From Streptosporangiaceae bacterium (lineage in GTDB: Bacteria > Actinomycetota > Actinomycetes > Streptosporangiales > Streptosporangiaceae), in NCBI GenBank assembly GCA_019245115.1, contig JAFARZ010000032.1, positions 1-39,925 of the forward strand: DNA of 39,925 nucleotides, in the 5' to 3' direction. Made by a program: the position numbers and the translations under genes. Below, in pieces: positions 26,666-35,486 of the stretch. The notes beneath the pieces are model-generated. The model saw only the letters and a program-made list of their open reading frames with translations. It searched no databases and was not told the origin of the DNA. Positions within the stretch are counted from its first letter, which is position 1, and each line of letters starts with the position of its first letter.

Positions 26666-27505
26666 GTGGGCTCACAGGGTGTACCGGGCTTTATGGGGCG
26701 GACGACTCCATCGTTCGCCGATTTCCTTGCGCAGTACTCCCCGGGATTGCTGCCCGGCGTGCCCGGCCTGAGCGGCGGAGGCGGCGACATCGTGGAAAGC
26801 CTGCCGCATGCCACTACGTTGGTCGGCACGGTGTCCGACGACGGCGTGGTCATGGCCGGTGACCGGCGCTCCACCGCGGGCAGCATGATCCACAAGCGCG
26901 ACGTGGAAAAGGTATTCCGCAGCGACGAGTACTCGGCCGTGGGGATCGCGGGCGTGGCGAGCGTGGGGCTCGAGTTCGTCCGGCTGTTCCAGGTCGAGCT
27001 CGAACACTACGAGAAGATGGAGGGCCGGCCGCTATCCCTGGAGGGCAAGGCGAACCGGCTCGCCACCATGATCCGGGGAAACCTGATGGGGGCGATGCAG
27101 GGTCTGGCCGTGGTGCCGCTGTTCGCGGGATATGACGAGGACACCGGGCAGGGCCGGATCTTCAGTTACGACGTGGCAGGCGGACCTTACGAGGAGCATA
27201 GGTTCTACTCCATCGGCTCCGGGTCCGTATTCGCCAGGGGCGCGCTGAAGAAGCTCTATGTCGACAACATGCCGATCCGCGACGCCATCCTGGCAAGCGT
27301 GCAGGCTCTGTACGACGCCGCCGACGACGACTCCGCGACCGGTGGCCCTGACCTGCCCAGGCGCATCTACCCAGTTATCGTCACCGTGACCGCCGACGGT
27401 TTCCGGCGCCTTTCCGATACGGAGGCCGAAGAGTACGCACGGCAGGTCGTGGATAGCAGGTCCCTCGCGCCAGACGGCCCGACCGCGCCGCTGCGATCCA
27501 ACTGA
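26666..27505 (+). CDS. prcB: Proteasome beta subunit
   Basis: A 279-residue catalytic subunit of the 20S core, starting at GTG behind GGGAGGGG. A 49-residue propeptide ends ...SLPHA. Autocleavage would expose Thr50 as T1, and counting from it Asp17 (GDRR) and Lys33 (RDVEK) fall exactly at the conserved catalytic positions. The body shows the Ntn-hydrolase fold ([22 protein letters not shown]). It is followed by prcA after 56 bp; together they form the degradation chamber for pupylated substrates. Confidence 0.97.
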   Translation: MGSQGVPGFMGRTTPSFADFLAQYSPGLLPGVPGLSGGGGDIVESLPHATTLVGTVSDDGVVMAGDRRSTAGSMIHKRDVEKVFRSDEYSAVGIAGVASVGLEFVRLFQVELEHYEKMEGRPLSLEGKANRLATMIRGNLMGAMQGLAVVPLFAGYDEDTGQGRIFSYDVAGGPYEEHRFYSIGSGSVFARGALKKLYVDNMPIRDAILASVQALYDAADDDSATGGPDLPRRIYPVIVTVTADGFRRLSDTEAEEYARQVVDSRSLAPDGPTAPLRSN

Positions 27506-27561
27506 CGCAAATCCCGCCGCCTCTACACTCACCTCCGACCAACGAGAAGGAAGCTACCGCG

Positions 27562-28431
27562 GTGTCCATGCCGTTCTATGTGTCGCCAGAACAGCAGATG
27601 CGCGACAAGGCCAACTACGCTCAGCAGGGCGTATCCCGTGGCCGGAGTTGCGTAGCGCTGCAGTACGCGGATGGGATCCTGATGGTGGCGCCCAACCCGT
27701 CGAGCGCGCTGCACAAGATCAGCGAGCTTTACGACAGGATCGCGTTCGCGGCGGTCGGGCGGTACAACGAGTACGAGAACCTGCGCAAGGCGGGTGTCAC
27801 CTACGCCGACATCATGGGCTACCAGTTCGACCGCAACGACGTCACCGCGCGCGGCATCGCCAACTTCTACGCCCAGCAGCTCGGCCAGATCTTCGTCGAG
27901 ATGCCCAAGCCGTTCGAAGTCGAGCTGGTGGTAGCCGAGGTGGGCGACCAGGCGGAAACCGATCAGATTTACCGGATCACCTTCGACGGCTCGGTCACCG
28001 ACGAGCACGGGTACGTCGCCTTCGGCGGCGACGCGGCCAAGGTCTCGGCGGTGCTCAAGGACCGGTACTCCGATGGCATGTCCCTCGCTCGGGCGTTCGG
28101 CGCGGCGCTGGCCGCATTGTCGGCGCTCAACGCCCCCGCGCCGAGTTCGTCCGGGTCATCTTCCGCTTCCGCCTCCGGCTCTGGGCAGGGCAATGGTGAC
28201 CGTGCCGAGCTGACCGCCAGTCAGCTTGAGGTCGCCATCCTCGATCGCGCCCGTGACCACCGTAAGTTCCGCCGCATCCGGGCCGGCCGGCTCGAGGAGC
28301 TGCTCGCCGAGACCCGCGCTGACGCATCCACCGCCGACGGCGCGAGCGCCGAGGGCGGCTCAACGGGTGACTCTACAGGCGGTGAAGACGGCAACGCGGG
28401 TGGCGAGAGCCTTCCGCCCGTCGGTCCGTGA
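27562..28431 (+). CDS. prcA: Proteasome alpha subunit
   Basis: A 289-residue outer-ring subunit that gates the core and receives the Arc/Mpa tail. The start is GTG 27562 (MSMPFYVSPEQQMRDKANYAQQG), matching the N-terminal gate residues of the family; the ATG two codons later is a possible alternative. Conserved segments are ISELYDRIAFAAVGRYNEYENLR and VEVELVVAEVG-like sequence. A serine-rich insert (about residues 190-205) and a long Gly/Ser/acidic tail (after residue 245) are low-complexity. The gene is directly followed by repeat B, not by pafA. Confidence 0.96.
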   Translation: MSMPFYVSPEQQMRDKANYAQQGVSRGRSCVALQYADGILMVAPNPSSALHKISELYDRIAFAAVGRYNEYENLRKAGVTYADIMGYQFDRNDVTARGIANFYAQQLGQIFVEMPKPFEVELVVAEVGDQAETDQIYRITFDGSVTDEHGYVAFGGDAAKVSAVLKDRYSDGMSLARAFGAALAALSALNAPAPSSSGSSSASASGSGQGNGDRAELTASQLEVAILDRARDHRKFRRIRAGRLEELLAETRADASTADGASAEGGSTGDSTGGEDGNAGGESLPPVGP

Positions 28432-28433
28432 TT

Positions 28434-28596
28434 TTCTGGGGGTAGACAGCAAATTTTCTCTGGGGGGTAAACACCAACCCCCCAGACCCCCCGCCTTCCT
28501 CCGCTTCTCGCCGTTAGTTTCGCCTGGCCGGGAGGGCCTTTCAGGCCCCCCGCGGCCAGGCGACGCGAAGCTCGCTGGCGCTCGCCGCGGAGCCCA
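28434..28596 (+). repeat. Dispersed intergenic repeat family 1, copy B
   Basis: The same element as copy A, starting 3 bp after the prcA stop. The first stem is CTGGGGGGT (28460-28468) with ACCCCCCAG (28477-28485). The second is CGCCTGGCCG (28521-28530) with CGGCCAGGCG (28553-28562), enclosing GGGCCT (28534-28539) and AGGCCC (28543-28548). A T-A pair in the outer stem here is C-G in copy A, and the inner stem also differs while staying paired. The distal end repeats the CTCGCTgGCGCTCG motif. Confidence 0.85.
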
Positions 28597-28646
28597 CGTG
28601 TCACACCAGCACCTGTGGTTGTGTTACAGACCGCGCGTGGTACCGG

Positions 28647-28738
28647 CTGCGTGGAACATTGGAGCCTCGTGGAGGAAGAGGCGCCGGAAACCGGCGCCCA
28701 AGCTTCCACGAGGCTCTTAGTTTCCACGGCGATCCACA
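28647..28738 (-). repeat. Dispersed intergenic repeat family 2, copy D
   Basis: A nested palindrome with three pairs of perfect arms: GTGGAA (28651-28656) with TTCCAC (28722-28727), GAGCCTCGTGGA (28662-28673) with TCCACGAGGCTC (28705-28716), and central GGCGCCGG (28680-28687) with CCGGCGCC (28691-28698). It would fold as one long interrupted hairpin. Copy C at 18894-18986 is its relative in opposite orientation. Confidence 0.85.
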
Positions 28739-28790
28739 TCGCGAGAGCCTCAATTCGGGCCGAATGGTGAAATGTCGGGCGCTAGCGGTA

Positions 28791-28903
28791 GCGGTGCGGG
28801 GCCGCGCGGGGCGGGGCCGGGCGGGGCGGACCTTGGATGCGTGGGGCAGGTGGGGTGGGCGGGGCTGGTGAGATGGCGGGGCTGGGTGGGGTGGGGGGCG
28901 GCC
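28791..28903 (+). repeat. G-rich low-complexity tract with many GGGG runs
   Basis: About 110 bp carrying at least ten runs of three or more G on the plus strand, ending just before the stop codon of the convergent carboxyltransferase gene. G-quadruplex formation is possible. No gene seen. Confidence 0.7.
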
Positions 28904-28913
28904 CCAACGGAAA

Positions 28914-30329
28914 TTACAGCGGGATGTTGGCGTGGGAGCCTTTTAGCTGGGGGGCCTCGGCGATCGCTTTGGCTATGGCGCGGCGGGTATCGGCGGGGGA
29001 GACGATCTCGTCGATGACGCCGATCTCGATGGCGCGCTGCAGGCCTCCGGCGGTTGCCTCGTGCTCCGCGGCCAGTTCAGCTTCCTTCTCGCGCAACTCG
29101 TCCGCGGGCACTGACGCGAGCGTACGACGGTGCAGGATGCGGATCGCGGCCACCGCGCCCATCACGGCTACCTCGGCGCTCGGCCAGGCCAGCACCCGGG
29201 TGGCGCCGAGCGAACGGGAGTTCATCGCGATGTAGGCGCCGCCGATGGCCTTGCGGGTCACCAGCGTGACCCGTGGCACGGACGCCTCGGCGAAGGCGTG
29301 GAGCAGCTTGGCCCCCCGGCGAACCACGCCGTCCCACTCCTGCCCCACACCGGGCAGGTAACCGGGCACGTCCACGATCACCACAAGGGGGACGCCAAAC
29401 GCGTCGCAGAACCGTACGAAGCGGGCGGCCTTCTCTGCCGACGCGGCGTCCAGGCAGCCGCCGAGGCGCATCGGGTTGTTCGCCACAACGCCGACGGTAC
29501 GACCGGCCAGGCGGCCGAGCATCGTGACCACGTTGGGCGCCCACCTCGGATGCAGTTCGATCCCTGGTTTGTCCAGGAGCCTGCCGGTCAGCGCGTGGAC
29601 GTCATACGCCCGGCGCGCCGAGTCCGGCAGGATCCCGGACAGATCCCCGTCCGCAATATCTTCGGTGATCTTGCCCTGCTCGCAGAGCAGGGTGGTCAGC
29701 TCGCGAGCCCGGTCGATGGCCTCAGCGTCGCTGTCGGTCACCAGGTGCACCACGCCGGACCGGCGGCTGTGCGGCTCCGGTCCGCCCAGCCGTTCCATGT
29801 CAACGTCCTCGCCGGTGACCGAGCGGACCACGTCCGGGCCGGTAACGAAGATACGCCCGTGGCGGGAAAGGATGACGATATCGGTCAGCGCCGGACCGTA
29901 CGCCGCACCACCGGCGGCCGCGCCCAGCACCACGGAGATCTGCGGCACCCGCCCGGATGCGGCGGTCATCGCCGCGAAGACCGTGCCCACCGCGTGCAGG
30001 CTTGCTACACCCTCCGCCAGCCGGGCACCGCCGGAATGCCACAGCCCGATGATCGGGACGCCCCGGGCCAGCGCCTCACGGTACGCACCGGTGATCGCCT
30101 CGCAGCCGGCGGCGCTCATCGCGCCACCCTGCACCCGCGGATCGGAGGCGAACGCCACCGCGCCGCTGCCCTGGATGAGGCCCGTGCCGGCCAGCGCCCC
30201 GCTCCGCGGGCCATCGTCGGCCGACATCGGGAGCAACTGCAGCGTGCCGGGGTCGAACAGCGCCGCCAGCCGCTCCCGCGGGTCACGCGACAGCGAAGGC
30301 GGTGGGGCGATTGACGGCTGGGCAGTCAT
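28914..30329 (-). CDS. Acyl-CoA carboxylase beta (carboxyltransferase) subunit, AccD6-like
   Basis: A 471-residue carboxyltransferase of the acetyl/propionyl-CoA carboxylase beta type. The two crotonase-like halves are visible. The N-terminal CoA site has LWHSGGARLAEGV and VVLGAAAGGAAYGPAL. The C-terminal half has VVIVDVPGYLPGVGQEWDGVVRRGAKLL and IGGAYIAMNSRSLGATRV. It ends ANIPL, like its relatives. It moves carboxyl groups from carboxybiotin to acetyl-CoA to supply malonyl-CoA. The biotin-carrying alpha subunit is not in the window. It is last in the fab cluster, where Mycobacterium has accD6. Confidence 0.93.
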   Translation of the reverse strand: MTAQPSIAPPPSLSRDPRERLAALFDPGTLQLLPMSADDGPRSGALAGTGLIQGSGAVAFASDPRVQGGAMSAAGCEAITGAYREALARGVPIIGLWHSGGARLAEGVASLHAVGTVFAAMTAASGRVPQISVVLGAAAGGAAYGPALTDIVILSRHGRIFVTGPDVVRSVTGEDVDMERLGGPEPHSRRSGVVHLVTDSDAEAIDRARELTTLLCEQGKITEDIADGDLSGILPDSARRAYDVHALTGRLLDKPGIELHPRWAPNVVTMLGRLAGRTVGVVANNPMRLGGCLDAASAEKAARFVRFCDAFGVPLVVIVDVPGYLPGVGQEWDGVVRRGAKLLHAFAEASVPRVTLVTRKAIGGAYIAMNSRSLGATRVLAWPSAEVAVMGAVAAIRILHRRTLASVPADELREKEAELAAEHEATAGGLQRAIEIGVIDEIVSPADTRRAIAKAIAEAPQLKGSHANIPL

Positions 30330-30340
30330 GCGAGGGCCTC

Positions 30341-30395
30341 CTCAGATGGCCGTGATGGCTCAGATGGCCGTAAAGGCTCAGATGGCCGTAAAGGC

Positions 30396-30412
<17 letters not shown>
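30341..30412 (-). repeat. 18-bp tandem repeat x4 across the fabF stop codon
   Basis: Units at 30341-30358, 30359-30376, 30377-30394 and 30395-30412 (consensus ctcagatggccgtaaagg on the plus strand; the middle two are identical). On the minus strand each unit contains ACGGCCATCTGA, copying the last codons and stop of fabF. The array fills the fabF to carboxyltransferase gap up to the ribosome site. Confidence 0.92.
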
Positions 30413-31640
<1,228 letters not shown>

Positions 31641-31798
31641 TTTTCCCTCCGCGCCAAGGCCTCGCTGCGCTGGGTTTGCCTTCCGCGCCAAACTCCTCGC
31701 TGCGCTCGGTCGGCGCGGGGCCACGGCGGGAACCGACGCCCCGCTGGGACGTCGACCGCCGCGGCGCTCGCTACGCTCGCTCGGTTCCGGTCGCTCAT
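31641..31798 (-). repeat. Repeat-bearing acpP-fabF intergenic segment
   Basis: Two 34-bp period units (starting near 31645 and 31679, sharing tccgcgccaa and ctcgctgcgct) are followed by arms GGAACCG (31729-31735) and CGGTTCC (31782-31788) and another CTCGCTACGCTCGC motif. The CTCGCTgCGCTCG core is also at the ends of repeats A and B. Within this operon such a long gap is unusual, so the segment may be an inserted, structured spacer. Confidence 0.6.
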
Positions 31799-32044
31799 TT
31801 ATCCCTCTGTGTTCTTGGCGACGAAGTTCACCACGTCCTGCACGGTGGTGAGGTCCTTGAGCTGGTCGTCGGGGATCTCGACGCCAAACCTGTCCTGCGC
31901 GGCGACCGCGATCTCGACCATGGCCAGTGAGTCGATGTCGAGGTCATCGACAAAGCTTTTGGCCGGGGTCACTTCGTCGGCGGGCACACCCGCGATCTCC
32001 TCGACGATCTCGCCGAGTCCAGCGAGAATCTCCTGCTCAGTCAT
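31799..32044 (-). CDS. acpP: Acyl carrier protein
   Basis: An 81-residue acidic carrier protein. The start is the ATG at 32044, 7 nt after AAGGAG; an ATG two codons upstream is too close to that site. Ser39 in DDLDIDSLAMVE is the phosphopantetheine attachment site. Helices II and III (MVEIAVAAQDRFGVEIPDDQ) match type II fatty acid synthase carriers. It lies between fabH and fabF and shuttles intermediates among the enzymes of this cluster. Confidence 0.97.
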   Translation of the reverse strand: MTEQEILAGLGEIVEEIAGVPADEVTPAKSFVDDLDIDSLAMVEIAVAAQDRFGVEIPDDQLKDLTTVQDVVNFVAKNTEG

Positions 32045-32084
32045 GATCATGCTCCTTCGTGAAAGGGTTTGGTCACAGGCGCGG

Positions 32085-33029
32085 CTAGGGTACCGTGACC
32101 ACCTGCGCCGCGTAGCACAGCCCCGCGCCAAATCCGAGCAACAGCACCGGAGAGCCCGATTCCAGCTCTCCGCGTTCGGCTATCCGAGCCAGCGCCAGCG
32201 GAATTGAGGCCGACGACGTATTTCCGGCGTGCACGATGTCATCGGCGAGGCGATCCCGCGGAATGCCGAGCTTACGGGAGATTGCCTCCATGATGCGCAG
32301 GTTCGCCTGGTGGGGAACGAACGCGGCCAGGTCACTGATCTTCACCCCGGCTCGTTCGCAGGCTTCGGCCGCCACCGGATGCACCTTGGTGGTGGCCCAG
32401 CGGAACACCGCCTGGCCTTCCTGCCACAGGTACCCGTCCCGGCCGCCGATGGTGATCCGATCGGCGAGATCACCGGCGCTGCCCCATACCACCGGGCCGA
32501 TGTCCATGGCGTTCCCGCTCGCGCCGACCACCGCCGCGCCAGCGCCGTCCGCGAAGATGATGCACGTCGAACGGTCGGTCCAGTCAATCCAGGCAGACAT
32601 CTTCTCCGAGCCGATGACCAGCACGTTCCGGGCCGACCCCGCCTTCACCGCGTCGGCGGCGTTGGCCATGGCGTAGCAGAAGCCCGCACACGCCGCGTTC
32701 AGGTCGTACGCGCCGGGCGCGACTATGCCGAGCCGGTGCGCCGCCGACGCCGCGGCGTTCGGTATCGGTGCCTCCATGCTGCAGGTGGCCACGATGACCA
32801 GGTCGACATCCGAAGGCGAGAGCCCGCTGCCGGCCAGCGCCTTGCCGCCGGCCGCTACGGCCATGTCGGTAACCGACTCGTCCGGCCCGGCGATGCGCCG
32901 GCTCTGGATACCGACCCGGGACTGGATCCACTCGTCGCTGGTGTCCACGGTGGCCGCCAGCTCGTCGTTGGTGACAACCCGTTCCGGCTGGTAGCCGCCA
33001 AGCGCGAGGATCCGTGCGCCCGGCGTCAT
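32085..33029 (-). CDS. fabH: Beta-ketoacyl-ACP synthase III
   Basis: A 314-residue initiating condensing enzyme from the ATG at 33029, which overlaps the fabD stop as ATGA and has a GGGAGG site. The catalytic residues are Cys114 (NAACAGFCYAMA), the histidine of FVPHQANLRIM and the asparagine of HAGNTSSASIP. It joins an acyl-CoA starter to malonyl-ACP, and in actinomycetes usually accepts branched starters. The longer upstream open frame lies inside fabD and is not used. Confidence 0.96.
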   Translation of the reverse strand: MTPGARILALGGYQPERVVTNDELAATVDTSDEWIQSRVGIQSRRIAGPDESVTDMAVAAGGKALAGSGLSPSDVDLVIVATCSMEAPIPNAAASAAHRLGIVAPGAYDLNAACAGFCYAMANAADAVKAGSARNVLVIGSEKMSAWIDWTDRSTCIIFADGAGAAVVGASGNAMDIGPVVWGSAGDLADRITIGGRDGYLWQEGQAVFRWATTKVHPVAAEACERAGVKISDLAAFVPHQANLRIMEAISRKLGIPRDRLADDIVHAGNTSSASIPLALARIAERGELESGSPVLLLGFGAGLCYAAQVVTVP

Positions 33030-34213
33030 GAAGCCTCCCTGGGCAGGACACGGACCAAGGGCTGGCCTTCGCTGACCGGATCGCCGTCTTCCGCCAGCCA
33101 CTCGAGGATGTCGGTCGGCCATGGCGCGGTGACCGGGCGATCGTCGCCCCGGGCGATGATCGTGCCCAGATCGCCGCCGGCCTCTGATGCTGCTGATGCT
33201 CCGCCGGCCGGGGCACGGAAGGTACCGGAGACCGGCGCCACCACCAGGCGCCACTCGGGAAGGTGCCCGTGGCTGGCCGCGGTCGGGTCCGCCAGGTGCC
33301 CCGCAATCAGGTCACGCGCGGCGTTGATGTCATTGGGCGTCTTTACCGCCAGCAGTTCCACGCCGGGCAGCGCGCGCTTGGCCAAGCTGATGAGCGTGCC
33401 CGCCGGGGGCAGTTCGATGATCGCGGTCACGCCGAGCGTGGCCATGGTGCGCATGCACTCGTCCCAGCGCACCGGCGCCGCGACCTGGGCGACGATACGG
33501 CGCACCCATTCCTTGCCGGTGGTGACCGCGGCGCCGTCGGCGTTGGATAGCAGCGTGGTGACCGGGTCCTGAGGCCTGATCGCGGCCGCCGCGTCGCGGA
33601 GCGCCGCGACCGCGGGCGCCATGTGCTGGGTGTGGAACGCGCCGGCTACCTTGAGCGGCCGCAGGCGCGCGCGGGGCGGCGGATCGGCGGCGAACCCGGT
33701 CAGCTGGGCCAGCGTGCCGGCCGCGACGACCTGTCCCGCCGCGTTGACGTTGGCGGGCGTCAGCCCATGCCGTTCCATGGTTTCCAGCACCACGTCCGGG
33801 TCGCCGCCGAGTACCGCGGTCATCCCGGTCGGCTCGTTCCGGGTGGCGGCCGCCATCGCCGCGCCACGCACGCCGACCAGGCGCATCGCGTCGTCCGCGG
33901 TCAGCACGCCGGCCACCACGCCGACGGTCAGCTCGCCGACGCTGTGACCGGCCACGGCATCGGCGGGAAGCCTGCTCGGATCGCCATCATCAAGCGCGGC
34001 GGCAGCGATCAGCCCGGCTGCGACCAGCAGCGGCTGGGCGACGGCGGTGTCTCTGACCTCGTCGGCATCCGCCGTGGTGCCGGCCTTGATCAGGTCGCAT
34101 CCAGCCAGCTCGGACCAGGTCCCGAGTAGCTCGGTGACTCCCGGCAGCTCGAGCCACGGGTTGAGGAAACCCGGGCTCTGCGCGCCTTGCCCAGGCGCCG
34201 TGATGATCAGCAT
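33026..34213 (-). CDS. fabD: Malonyl-CoA:ACP transacylase with C-terminal BCCP-like domain
   Basis: A 395-residue protein from the ATG at 34213, behind AGGGGG. The transacylase part covers about residues 1-300: GQGAQ, GHSVGE with nucleophile Ser91, GAFHTQHM with the catalytic His194, and the usual VRWDECMRTM end region. Typical FabD is about 310 residues. Here some 75 more residues follow that resemble a biotin carboxyl carrier domain: VVAPVSGTFRAP (323-334, compare SPMVGTFYRAP), a loop rich in Ala/Gly, then TAPWPTDILEWLAEDGDPV and GQPLVRV. The position of the biotinyl lysine (AMKM) reads ARGD, so Gly356 replaces the lysine. Function of the extra domain is unknown. Confidence 0.93.
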   Translation of the reverse strand: MLIITAPGQGAQSPGFLNPWLELPGVTELLGTWSELAGCDLIKAGTTADADEVRDTAVAQPLLVAAGLIAAAALDDGDPSRLPADAVAGHSVGELTVGVVAGVLTADDAMRLVGVRGAAMAAATRNEPTGMTAVLGGDPDVVLETMERHGLTPANVNAAGQVVAAGTLAQLTGFAADPPPRARLRPLKVAGAFHTQHMAPAVAALRDAAAAIRPQDPVTTLLSNADGAAVTTGKEWVRRIVAQVAAPVRWDECMRTMATLGVTAIIELPPAGTLISLAKRALPGVELLAVKTPNDINAARDLIAGHLADPTAASHGHLPEWRLVVAPVSGTFRAPAGGASAASEAGGDLGTIIARGDDRPVTAPWPTDILEWLAEDGDPVSEGQPLVRVLPREAS

Positions 34214-34217
34214 CCCC

Positions 34218-34233
34218 CTACATTGCACTGTAG
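34218..34233. promoter_or_regulatory. Candidate fabD operator: CTACA-N6-TGTAG
   Basis: A 16-bp dyad lies immediately upstream of the fabD ribosome site and covers a possible -10 (TACAGT on the minus strand) in the AT-rich fasR-fabD gap. FasR of Streptomyces coelicolor is known to act at the fabD promoter. That this dyad is its site here is inference. Confidence 0.4.
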
Positions 34234-34292
34234 AAGTGTGCCACATGGATGCTGGCCGCTACGAAAATGCGGGTCTAATTTTTGTATGGTAT

Positions 34293-35486
34293 CTACAGTT
34301 GGCCGCTGTGCTTGGCGGCCAGGCGGCCCAGGATTATGGCGACCCAGAGGGTGAATCCCTCGCGGCCGACGGACGGCGTGTAGTCGGTGAGCTCGGCGAC
34401 ACGGCGCAGCCGGTAGCGGACGGTGTTGGGGTGGACAAACAGGATCCGGTGCGTGGCTTCGAGCGACGAACCGTGCTCCAGGTAGGTCATCAGCGTGTCG
34501 ATGAGCGCGGGACCTGCCCCGGCGAGTGGCTCGTAGACATCGGCGATGAGCGCGGCCCTGGCATCCGGATCGCCGTCCAGAGCACGTTCCGGAAGGAGCT
34601 CGTCGGCGCCGGCCGGGCGTGGCGCATCCGGCCACGCCGGGGCCACGCGCAGCGCGGCCAGGGCGGCGCGGGCCGATATCGAGGCGGCACGTAGATCGCG
34701 CACCAGCGGGCCCACGATGACCGGACCGGGCCCGAAGCGCCCGGCGAACCGCTCGGCGGCGGCGATGGGGTCGTCGGAGCCGCCGAGCACCAGGATCAGC
34801 TTGCCGCCCTGGACGCTGGCCAGCAGATCCAGCCGGGCGCGCTTGGCCTGGGCGCGCAGCTCGTCGATGAGCGGCTCCGCGTCCTGGTCGTCGATCGTGC
34901 CGACGACCACGGTGACCGGGGATGACGACCAGTTCAGCGCCGACGCCCACGAAGGCAGCGACTCGTCGGCGTCGCCCCGCACAAGGGAGTCGACGACCAG
35001 GGCCTCCAGCCGGGCGTCCCACGCGCCGCGTGCCTCGGCGGTGCGCGCGTAGACCTGGGCGGCGCTGAACGCGATCTCCCGCGCGTAGGTCAGCACAGCC
35101 TCTCGTAGCTGGGCCTCGTCCCCAGGTGCCGCGAGGTCGTCGACCTGGGACTCCACCACGTCGATGATGAGCCGTACCATCTCGACCGCGTGCTGGAGGC
35201 TGACCGCGCGAGCCAGCTCACGCGGGGCGGTGCCGAACACCTCGGTCACCGCGGGCCGGCTGCGCTCGGGGTGCCGGATCCAGTCGGCGAACGCGGCGAT
35301 CCCGGCCTGAGCGATCAGCCCCAGCCAGGAACGGTTCTCCGCCGACATCCGGCGGAACCACGGCAGCCGCTCCTCGAGGGCGGCCATGACAGCCGTGCCC
35401 AGCGAGCCGGTGGCACGCTCGATCCGCCGGACGGTGTCCGGATGGACCCGCGCCCTGGGCCGCCGCCGTGTCACGTTCCGTGTCAC
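34293..35486 (-). CDS. fasR: PucR/CdaR-type regulator of fatty acid synthesis, FasR-like
   Basis: A 397-residue regulator. The N-terminal region matches the SCO2386 (FasR) group (VHPDTVRRIERATGSLGTAVMAALEERLPWFRRMSAENRSWLGLIAQ). The C-terminal PucR helix-turn-helix is LEATHRILFVHPNTVRYRLRRVAELTDY. In Streptomyces FasR activates the fabDHPF operon, and the position here, 79 bp upstream of fabD, is the same. The GTG start overlaps the response-regulator stop as GTGA. A second in-frame GTG four codons later, inside a 12-bp duplication (gtgacacggaac), is possible. Confidence 0.9.
   Translation of the reverse strand: MTRNVTRRRPRARVHPDTVRRIERATGSLGTAVMAALEERLPWFRRMSAENRSWLGLIAQAGIAAFADWIRHPERSRPAVTEVFGTAPRELARAVSLQHAVEMVRLIIDVVESQVDDLAAPGDEAQLREAVLTYAREIAFSAAQVYARTAEARGAWDARLEALVVDSLVRGDADESLPSWASALNWSSSPVTVVVGTIDDQDAEPLIDELRAQAKRARLDLLASVQGGKLILVLGGSDDPIAAAERFAGRFGPGPVIVGPLVRDLRAASISARAALAALRVAPAWPDAPRPAGADELLPERALDGDPDARAALIADVYEPLAGAGPALIDTLMTYLEHGSSLEATHRILFVHPNTVRYRLRRVAELTDYTPSVGREGFTLWVAIILGRLAAKHSGQL

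Noticed and set aside
28221..28739. A 172-codon minus-strand frame over the prcA end and repeats B and D.
   Set aside because: It is antisense to the prcA tail and otherwise made of repeat sequence, with no ribosome site or recognised domain.
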